A DNA stretch of 5,220 bases, from positions 1 to 5,220 of the forward strand of contig JAKSTS010000088.1 of the NCBI GenBank assembly GCA_024402455.1, read 5' to 3'. Below the pieces are notes generated by a model. It saw nothing but the letters and a program-made list of their open reading frames with translations, was not told the DNA's origin and made no database searches. This DNA is from Treponemataceae bacterium (lineage in GTDB: Bacteria; Spirochaetota; Spirochaetia; Treponematales; Treponemataceae). Positions 1 through 4,051 of this stretch are shown here, in pieces. How positions within the stretch are numbered: the first letter of the stretch is position 1; every line of letters begins with the position of its first letter. Position numbers and translations under genes: made by a program.

Positions 1-45
1 CTTGCCGTTGCACGAAGCAAGGTAATTTTCTAATGGTGTTGACAT
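1..45 (-). CDS. N-terminal fragment of an unidentified protein (cut by window edge)
   Basis: Only the first 15 codons are inside the window, reading MSTPLENYLASCNGK, and the frame is still open at position 1. The start is supported by a good Shine-Dalgarno sequence (AAGGAG, minus strand, 51-56) five bases before the ATG. A possible promoter lies about 110 bases upstream (158-186). The fragment is too short to assign a family and I do not recognise it. It could be co-transcribed with the zinc-ribbon gene upstream on the same strand, because no clear minus-strand terminator separates them, but about 390 bases lie between. Confidence 0.65.
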   Translation of the reverse strand, partial: MSTPLENYLASCNGK

Positions 46-50
46 AAACA

Positions 51-56
51 CTCCTT
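51..56 (-). promoter_or_regulatory. Shine-Dalgarno site of the left-edge gene
   Basis: Minus-strand AAGGAG lies five bases before the ATG at 45-43. The same motif precedes the zinc-ribbon and rubredoxin genes here, which makes it the local norm and supports this start even though only 15 codons are visible. Confidence 0.7.
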
Positions 57-135
57 AAAAAGATTTTTTTGCAGTCCAGGCGCGCGGCTACAAATGAAAG
101 ACTTCATGATGGAAACTCATCTGAGCGCCAGAAGG

Positions 136-151
136 AAAACCTTGCGGTTTT
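136..151 (-). promoter_or_regulatory. Small hairpin with GNRA tetraloop in putative 5' leader
   Basis: On the minus strand the RNA would read AAAACC-GCAA-GGUUUU: a six-base-pair stem closed by a GCAA (GNRA-type) tetraloop. It would lie at the very 5' end of the transcript made from the candidate promoter at 158-186, ahead of the edge gene. It may simply stabilise the 5' end. I saw no known riboswitch consensus in the leader. Confidence 0.35.
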
Positions 152-157
152 GCGAAA

Positions 158-186
158 ATAGTACTATTTATTGCAGAAATTTACAA
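158..186 (-). promoter_or_regulatory. Candidate sigma70-type promoter for left-edge gene
   Basis: On the minus strand, TTGTAA (181-186) is separated by 17 bases from TACTAT (158-163). Each box matches four of six consensus positions, and the spacing is ideal. Transcription would begin near 150 and leave a leader of about 105 bases before the ATG at 45. In AT-rich DNA such matches arise easily, so this is only a candidate. Confidence 0.35.
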
Positions 187-208
187 GACATTTTGACACT
201 TGGAAGAA

Positions 209-287
209 CCGGAACTTTTGAAGGAAAAGGATAAACCGCTTCATTCGAAGCACAGTTTTTTCTTTCCTTCAACCTTTCCTTTTCCGG
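209..287. repeat. Long imperfect palindrome (three nested stems)
   Basis: Three pairs of complementary arms nest inside each other: CCGGAA (209-214) with TTCCGG (282-287), TTGAAGGAAA (218-227) with TTTCCTTCAA (263-272), and GCTTC (238-242) with GAAGC (247-251) around a four-base loop. Twenty-one base pairs are perfect, and asymmetric internal loops separate the stems. An alternative pairing of GGAAAAGG (223-230) with CCTTTTCC (278-285) is also possible. It has no T-run after it, so it is not a standard terminator. It could be a dispersed palindromic element or part of a structured RNA. Confidence 0.5.
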
Positions 288-319
288 CACGGCTTAGGGA
301 ACGCTCCTAAAACCCCGTG
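288..319. repeat. Hairpin directly abutting the long palindrome
   Basis: CACGG (288-292) pairs with CCGTG (315-319), and inside it TTAGG (294-298) pairs with CCTAA (306-310), leaving a seven-base loop. It begins on the base right after the previous palindrome ends, as consecutive helices in a folded RNA or a composite repeat would. Its function is unknown. Confidence 0.4.
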
Positions 320-351
320 ATTTATCTCTATAGTTGGCTTTTGCCCAACGT

Positions 352-385
352 CTGCCGGTTTTTGAAAACAAAAAGCGGCAGTTTT
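352..385 (+). terminator. Terminator-like hairpin followed by TTTT
   Basis: CTGCCG (352-357) and TTTTTG (359-364) pair with CAAAAA (369-374) and CGGCAG (376-381), with one G-G mismatch and an AAAA loop. Four Ts follow on the plus strand (382-385). The shape resembles a weak rho-independent terminator read left to right, yet no plus-strand gene lies upstream. Either it ends an unrecognised RNA from the structured stretch, or it is simply another palindrome of the repeat cluster. A smaller hairpin, GTTGG (333-337) with CCAAC (345-349), precedes it. Confidence 0.35.
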
Positions 386-437
386 CGCTGAATAAACTGT
401 AATTTTAGATTATGCTGTTGCGAAAAGACAGCCATAT

Positions 438-980
438 TTAATTTGATATTATATACGATTGTATTTCCTGTTTGTTTTCCTGGTTATCAAGCCAATCTAG
501 AAAATCAATTATTTTTTCAGATTGTTCAGCAGAGAAATATTTTTTAATGCTGTTGATTTTTATTTCATGCACTTCCTGTTTATGAACATAATTTTGCCAG
601 GAAGATGAAAAAATATAATAAATGTTGTTTTCTAAATTACTTTCTTTCAAGAAATTCCATTCATTTGCATCAAGCCATATACCAGAACAATGGTCGCATT
701 TTTCTATATAAAATTCCAACCCGAAACCTGCTTTTCTTGCGATTAATACTTTTCCGCATTCAGGGCAATTCTTTAATGTATCATCATCTTTGCTATTAAA
801 AACTTTATTAAACTTTACTTTATCAATGATATCCATATTCAATGTTCTGTTTTCCAAGAACTTTTGATAATTGAAATACGGTATAAAATTTCCTTTACAT
901 TTTGGACATTCAAAAGCTTGTAAATCACCTTCCAAGTCTACAGAATTAAGCTCCTCAATTTTACACACAGGGCAATTCAT
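438..980 (-). CDS. Double zinc-ribbon (TFIIB-type) protein, 180 aa
   Basis: The protein contains four CxxC knuckles that form two zinc-binding pairs: C3/C6 with C25/C28 and C72/C75 with C95/C98. The second pair is followed by SGIWLDANEW, the typical 'GiWLDxxE' tail of the TFIIB-type zinc-ribbon family (Pfam zf-TFIIB). The C-terminal 80 residues are polar and probably helical, with no recognised domain. There is no signal peptide or membrane segment, so it is probably cytoplasmic. The family has no settled function, and nucleic acid or protein binding is only inferred. The open frame extends upstream to 1049, but I chose the ATG at 980: an AAGGAG site sits 5 bases before it, a strong promoter lies inside the extension (1012-1040), and the first zinc knuckle begins at residue 3. 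It is divergent from the lipoprotein gene and ends in TAA. No clear terminator follows. Confidence 0.85.
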   Translation of the reverse strand: MNCPVCKIEELNSVDLEGDLQAFECPKCKGNFIPYFNYQKFLENRTLNMDIIDKVKFNKVFNSKDDDTLKNCPECGKVLIARKAGFGLEFYIEKCDHCSGIWLDANEWNFLKESNLENNIYYIFSSSWQNYVHKQEVHEIKINSIKKYFSAEQSEKIIDFLDWLDNQENKQEIQSYIISN

Positions 981-985
981 AAAAA

Positions 986-992
986 TCTCCTT
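986..992 (-). promoter_or_regulatory. Shine-Dalgarno site that fixes the zinc-ribbon start
   Basis: Minus-strand AAGGAGA ends five bases before the ATG at 980-978. No comparable site precedes the upstream ATG at 1049, so it decides the start in favour of the 180-residue product. Confidence 0.8.
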
Positions 993-1011
993 ATTTACAT
1001 AGTTCATTAAA

Positions 1012-1040
1012 ATTATAAATACGCAACCTGAACTTGACAA
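1012..1040 (-). promoter_or_regulatory. Strong sigma70-type promoter of the zinc-ribbon gene
   Basis: On the minus strand, TTGTCA (1035-1040, five of six matches) is followed after exactly 17 bases by a perfect TATAAT (1012-1017). Transcription would start near 1005, giving a leader of about 25 bases that contains the AAGGAGA site. The -35 box lies in a near-palindrome (CTTGACAAG, 1033-1041) that also reads TTGACA on the plus strand. Confidence 0.75.
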
Positions 1041-1121
1041 GAGAGGCATTGCGTTTAAGCTAATTTTTCCAAACAGGTTTAATCTGATATATTTCAGCAG
1101 ACGTCAAAATTAAAACACATC

Positions 1122-1150
1122 TTTAAAAACGTAAAAGTATTTGATAAAAT
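1122..1150 (+). promoter_or_regulatory. Candidate promoter abutting the lipoprotein start codon
   Basis: TTTAAA (1122-1127, four of six) and TAAAAT (1145-1150, five of six) are 17 bases apart. The -10 box ends six bases before the ATG, so transcription would begin at or next to the start codon and give a leaderless mRNA. Alternatives are a TATATT -10 at 1088-1093 with a poor -35, and a TTGACA at 1034-1039 with a poor -10. In every case no Shine-Dalgarno sequence precedes the ATG. Confidence 0.4.
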
Positions 1151-1156
1151 AAAAGC

Positions 1157-2752
1157 ATGAAAAACTTTTTTAAGAATTTTACAAGAATCAGTTTGCTGGC
1201 TTTGTTTGCAGCTGTCTGCACAAGCTGCATTAAAAACACAAACGCAAACACTTGTATTATTGCAAACGGCACAGATGAACCTGTTTTAAACCCTGTAAAC
1301 ATAAAGACAAATGCAGACGAACGCATTTACAGAGCCATTTTTGAAGGGCTTGTTTCTTCAGACGCTGTTACAGGAGATGCCGTACCGGCCCTAGCCGAAA
1401 GCTGGCAATATTCAAAAAACTGCCGGAGCATCACCTTTAAGTTAAGACCGGCAAAATGGAGCGATGGAAAAACAATTACAGCACAGACCGTTGCTGATTC
1501 ATGGTTTTATATAATGGACAACTGCAAAAACCAGGAAAAGCTCCACCTTTTAGCAGAAATGATTTCTGGTGCACAAGCTTATATCAATAAAAAAATTACA
1601 AGAGAAGATGTCGGATTAAAAGTTTTAGACGACAGAACACTACGCATTGAATTTTCTTCACCAAAAGCAAACGCAGTTCAGTTAATGTACAACAGCGCAT
1701 TTACAGTGCTGCCAATGCATATCATTAAAGACAAACCTGATTCATGGGCAACAGCATCAAATATTGTTACAAACGGACCATTTAAAGTGCACAGTCTTGC
1801 TTCTGACGGCACATTGACACTGCTTGCGAACAATAAATACTGGAATAAAAATGCTGTTTCACTTTCGAGAATCGTCTTTCTAAAAAAAGGCGCTTCAAAC
1901 GAAACTTTCAAAGATTTTAATAATGGAAAAATTTCATGGATTCCAGATATTCCTTTTGAAAAAATTGAAACAGTAAAAGATAATGCATATTTTCTGAGCT
2001 CTCCAAAAGCATGTGTTCATTATTATTACTTGAACGTAAACCACAAACTTTTATGCAATCCAAAAGTACGGCAGGCATTCAGTCTTGCAATTGACCGGAC
2101 TGCCCTTGTAGAAAAAATTCTTGAAGGAAACGGAGAACCAGCAGCTGCTATTGTTCCGTCAAGAACAGGCTGGAAACTTGTACAGACACCAGAATATGAT
2201 GTTGCAAAAGCAAAGCAGCTTTTAAAAGAGAGCGATTTTGCCAAAAACAACACAGATGAAATAATTCTTGCTTATAATGAAGAAAATGAGCTTTACAAAC
2301 GGACAGCTTTATTTATTGCAGATGAACTTAAAAAAAATCTTGGTGTAAATATTACACTGCAGTCTTTAAGCTGGAACGATTTTGTAAATAAACGCAGGGC
2401 AAACGGTTTTGACATGGCCCGTGCAGGCTGGCAAACAGCATCAAACGATCCAACAAGTTTTTTGCTGCAATTTGTTTCAACAGACAAAGAAAACTGCGGA
2501 CGATATAACAACCCGATTTTTGACGCACTTCTGCGCACCGCAAACCGTTCACTTGTAAATGCAGACCGTCTTGCAGTCCTGCGGCAGGCAGAAACAATTG
2601 CAGTTGTTGAAGACACGGCTGTTCTTCCTTTATATTTTGAAAAATCATATCAGTTGATTAATACTTCAATATGGCTTGGCTGGCATGAAAATCCTGCGGA
2701 TATTCATACATATACAAGCATAAAATTAAAGGATATTGAATTTTCAAAATAA
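1157..2752 (+). CDS. OppA-like peptide ABC transporter substrate-binding lipoprotein
   Basis: This 531-residue protein is an extracytoplasmic solute-binding protein of family 5 (SBP_bac_5), which captures oligopeptides and hands them to an ABC permease. A basic N-terminus and hydrophobic core (residues 1-20) lead to CTSC, so lipidation at C24 is likely. This lipobox is relaxed compared with the usual L-A-G-C. Family hallmarks in order are 'YRAIFEGL' (58-65), 'PALAESW' (77-83) with 'FKLRPAKWSDG' (94-104), 'NGPFK' (206-210), 'VRQAFSLAIDR' (304-314), the 'GRYNNPIFDALL' stretch (448-459), 'VLPLYF' (489-494) and a 'W-NPADIH' tail (509-517). The length is normal for the family. The start is fixed by the signal peptide, yet there is no ribosome binding site. 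No permease or ATPase gene is next to it, so it is an orphan binding protein that must borrow a transporter encoded elsewhere. The precise ligand is unknown. Confidence 0.92.
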   Translation: MKNFFKNFTRISLLALFAAVCTSCIKNTNANTCIIANGTDEPVLNPVNIKTNADERIYRAIFEGLVSSDAVTGDAVPALAESWQYSKNCRSITFKLRPAKWSDGKTITAQTVADSWFYIMDNCKNQEKLHLLAEMISGAQAYINKKITREDVGLKVLDDRTLRIEFSSPKANAVQLMYNSAFTVLPMHIIKDKPDSWATASNIVTNGPFKVHSLASDGTLTLLANNKYWNKNAVSLSRIVFLKKGASNETFKDFNNGKISWIPDIPFEKIETVKDNAYFLSSPKACVHYYYLNVNHKLLCNPKVRQAFSLAIDRTALVEKILEGNGEPAAAIVPSRTGWKLVQTPEYDVAKAKQLLKESDFAKNNTDEIILAYNEENELYKRTALFIADELKKNLGVNITLQSLSWNDFVNKRRANGFDMARAGWQTASNDPTSFLLQFVSTDKENCGRYNNPIFDALLRTANRSLVNADRLAVLRQAETIAVVEDTAVLPLYFEKSYQLINTSIWLGWHENPADIHTYTSIKLKDIEFSK

Positions 2753-2754
2753 GC

Positions 2755-2796
2755 TTGAACAGATTTTAAAAAAATGTAAAAATCTGTTCAAATTTT
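2755..2796 (+). terminator. Rho-independent terminator after the lipoprotein gene
   Basis: TTGAACAGATTTT (2755-2767) pairs perfectly over 13 bases with AAAATCTGTTCAA (2779-2791) around an 11-base A-rich loop, and TTTT follows at 2793-2796. It begins three bases after the stop codon. The stem is AU-rich and the T-run short, so some read-through toward the rubredoxin gene is possible. Confidence 0.7.
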
Positions 2797-2807
2797 GCGA
2801 ATTGTAC

Positions 2808-2835
2808 TTGCGATATTTTTTAAACCGCTTATAAT
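2808..2835 (+). promoter_or_regulatory. Promoter of the rubredoxin gene
   Basis: TTGCGA (2808-2813, four of six) is followed after 16 bases by a perfect TATAAT (2830-2835). Transcription would start near 2842 and give a leader of about 50 bases with an AAGGAG site (2879-2884) eight bases before the ATG. Its position just after a terminator supports separate expression of rubredoxin. Confidence 0.6.
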
Positions 2836-2892
2836 ATAGGCATGCTGTATTTTGCAGTTGCTTTTTGAAAGAAATATTAAGGAGTTTTAATC

Positions 2893-3054
2893 ATGATAGA
2901 GAGAATGCAGTGCGACAGTTGTGGCTTTGTTTATGACGCTAATGATGGAGATCCTAAAGCTAACGTAGCACCAGGCACAAAATGGGCAGATGTTCCAGCT
3001 GATTATAAATGCCCGCAGTGTGGAGCAGGCAAAGACAAATTTATAACAGAATAA
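2893..3054 (+). CDS. Rubredoxin (53 aa)
   Basis: This is a small electron carrier that holds one iron atom between four cysteines, usually cytoplasmic and common in anaerobes. There it passes electrons to oxygen- and peroxide-detoxifying enzymes such as rubrerythrin or superoxide reductase. The ligands are C7 and C10 (QCDSCGFVYD) and C40 and C43 (YKCPQCGAGKDKF). The conserved centre, GDPKANVAPGTKW, runs from residue 19 to 31. The length of 53 residues is normal, and no fusion partner is present. The start is supported by AAGGAG at 2879-2884. The gene has its own promoter and is closed by a strong terminator, so it appears monocistronic. No redox partner gene is adjacent, and its exact electron acceptor cannot be told from here. 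Confidence 0.96.
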   Translation: MIERMQCDSCGFVYDANDGDPKANVAPGTKWADVPADYKCPQCGAGKDKFITE

Positions 3055-3085
3055 TTTTGTTTTAAGCATTAAATTAGCTTTTAGA

Positions 3086-3127
3086 AGTGTGCATCATCTT
3101 GATTTTTTAAGATGCCTAAAATGCACT
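3086..3127 (+). other. Imperfect hairpin in the rubredoxin 3' region
   Basis: AGTG-GCAT (3086-3089 and 3091-3094, one bulged T) can pair with ATGCACT (3121-3127). Directly inside, CATCTT (3095-3100) pairs with AAGATG (3109-3114) around GATTTTTT. It lies between the rubredoxin stop and the strong terminator. It may be a 3'-UTR structure protecting the message or part of a small 3'-derived RNA. It has no adjoining T-run of its own. Confidence 0.4.
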
Positions 3128-3132
3128 CCTAT

Positions 3133-3166
3133 AAAAAAGACCGAAACGTAAGCTTCGGTCTTTTTT
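3133..3166. terminator. Strong bidirectional rho-independent terminator
   Basis: AAAAAAGACCGAA (3133-3145) pairs perfectly over 13 bases with TTCGGTCTTTTTT (3154-3166) around an eight-base loop. The plus strand has eight Ts (3161-3168) and the minus strand six Ts. It lies between the rubredoxin gene on the plus strand and the minus-strand gene ending at 3185, so it can end transcription from both sides. Confidence 0.92.
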
Positions 3167-3184
3167 TTATTTTCTCCGTTGATT

Positions 3185-4051
3185 TTAACACAACGCAAAA
3201 GGATTTTTCTTTAAACCGGCAAAAACACCATCATTTGCTCCAAATGGGACAACCGAATATTGTCCGAAAGAAGGAGCAATAAGAAGTTTCTGATCAAGAC
3301 AATGCATAAAAAAGTCCTTGTACTGCGATTCTGACACTTTGCAGCACAAATACGGTCCTACCCTGTTCCAATAAGGAGTACAAAACTTATCAAACACAGC
3401 CCAGTCTTCTGCTGCACGCTTTGGAATTTCAAGGCGCAAATCGTAAATTGCACGGCAAAAAGCTTCGCATAAAGGTGCAGGAATTCCGTCAGAGGCAGGC
3501 ACTTTTGCATGCAGTTCAGCATTACGAAACGCAAGAAGTGTTACAGGACGCCAGCTGAAAGGCAGCACAATTTCAACACAGTCTGCATTTTGCAGCAAAT
3601 TTTTCCGCTCTTTTAACGATTCATCTGTATAAAATGGTGCATCTTTCTTGATTTTGCTGTGCGGCATCGCTTTTAAATCAAAACCATAATCAACCCACGG
3701 AAGATAAAGAGGTGCTGCACCTTTTAAACCGGCTGAACACAAAGCATCTGTGACTTTTGCAGAATCTGTATAAAATGCAAAAAAAGCAAAACCGCTGCAT
3801 AAAGACGATAGCGCTCGTTTCAGATTTGCAGGCAGTGCAGAACTGCAAAAACCTGTAAAACCGCGGTCAATGCTGTTTTTAAAATGCATGCGTGCAGTTC
3901 CAGCGCTCCAGCCCAAAACAGCACGACCGCCGTCAAGCCACAAATCTGTTATGCGCTCGCCGCTTTGTGTGTAGAGAAAACAGCCACGGGCACGTTTTAT
4001 CGTGCCGTAGCGTTTAGTTATTTCTTCAAGAAAATCAAATGATTCTGTCAT
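3185..4051 (-). CDS. Degenerate aminotransferase-like protein, translationally coupled to gatB
   Basis: I do not recognise a named family for this 288-residue protein. Its N-terminus (RARGCFLYTQSGERITDLWL, residues 20-39, then GGRAVLGW, 41-48) resembles the opening of fold-type I, class III aminotransferases ('G..lyD.dG..yiDl..g.g...lG'). Its end (LDQKLLIAPSFGQYSVVPFG, 252-271) resembles their C-terminal small domain. Class III enzymes usually exceed 400 residues. Here the central PLP-binding domain seems to have shrunk, and I see no convincing catalytic lysine motif, so an active transaminase is doubtful. The start ATG shares one base with the gatB stop (TAATG), and no good Shine-Dalgarno sequence precedes it, which points to coupled translation and one operon with gatB. 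It is cysteine-rich (about ten residues), with no signal peptide. The frame is clean and the stop is TAA, so the gene appears functional. Confidence 0.8.
   Translation of the reverse strand: MTESFDFLEEITKRYGTIKRARGCFLYTQSGERITDLWLDGGRAVLGWSAGTARMHFKNSIDRGFTGFCSSALPANLKRALSSLCSGFAFFAFYTDSAKVTDALCSAGLKGAAPLYLPWVDYGFDLKAMPHSKIKKDAPFYTDESLKERKNLLQNADCVEIVLPFSWRPVTLLAFRNAELHAKVPASDGIPAPLCEAFCRAIYDLRLEIPKRAAEDWAVFDKFCTPYWNRVGPYLCCKVSESQYKDFFMHCLDQKLLIAPSFGQYSVVPFGANDGVFAGLKKNPFALC

Larger units (their letters stand above)
46..437. other. Gene-poor intergenic stretch rich in inverted repeats
   Basis: No convincing protein gene is seen on either strand in these 392 bases. The longest open frames are a 46-codon plus-strand frame (94-234) and a 36-codon minus-strand frame (328-435), both without a ribosome binding site. 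From left to right the stretch holds the edge gene's ribosome binding site and putative leader, a small GNRA-loop hairpin (136-151), a candidate minus-strand promoter (158-186), and a tight series of hairpins at 209-287, 288-319, 333-349 and 352-381. The 280-385 part is visibly more GC-rich than the rest of the region. The density of structure suggests a repeat element or structured RNA, but its identity is unknown. Confidence 0.6.

Noticed and set aside
93..125. A resemblance to a hammerhead ribozyme core (CAGATGAG on the minus strand).
   Set aside because: The required CUGAUGA order and the GAAA segment are absent, and there is no three-stem arrangement.
94..234. Plus-strand open frame of 46 codons starting MKDFMMETHL.
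   Set aside because: It has no ribosome binding site, no recognisable domain, and it runs into the palindrome cluster. Its length is expected by chance.
328..435. Minus-strand open frame of 36 codons starting MAVFSQQHNL.
   Set aside because: It has no ribosome binding site, it overlaps the terminator-like hairpin, and there is no similarity I recognise.
981..1049. A 23-residue N-terminal extension of the zinc-ribbon protein (MPLLSSSGCVFIILM...), which could look like a signal sequence.
   Set aside because: A near-perfect promoter lies inside it, and a strong AAGGAG site precedes the internal ATG at 980. The extension is untranslated or untranscribed DNA.
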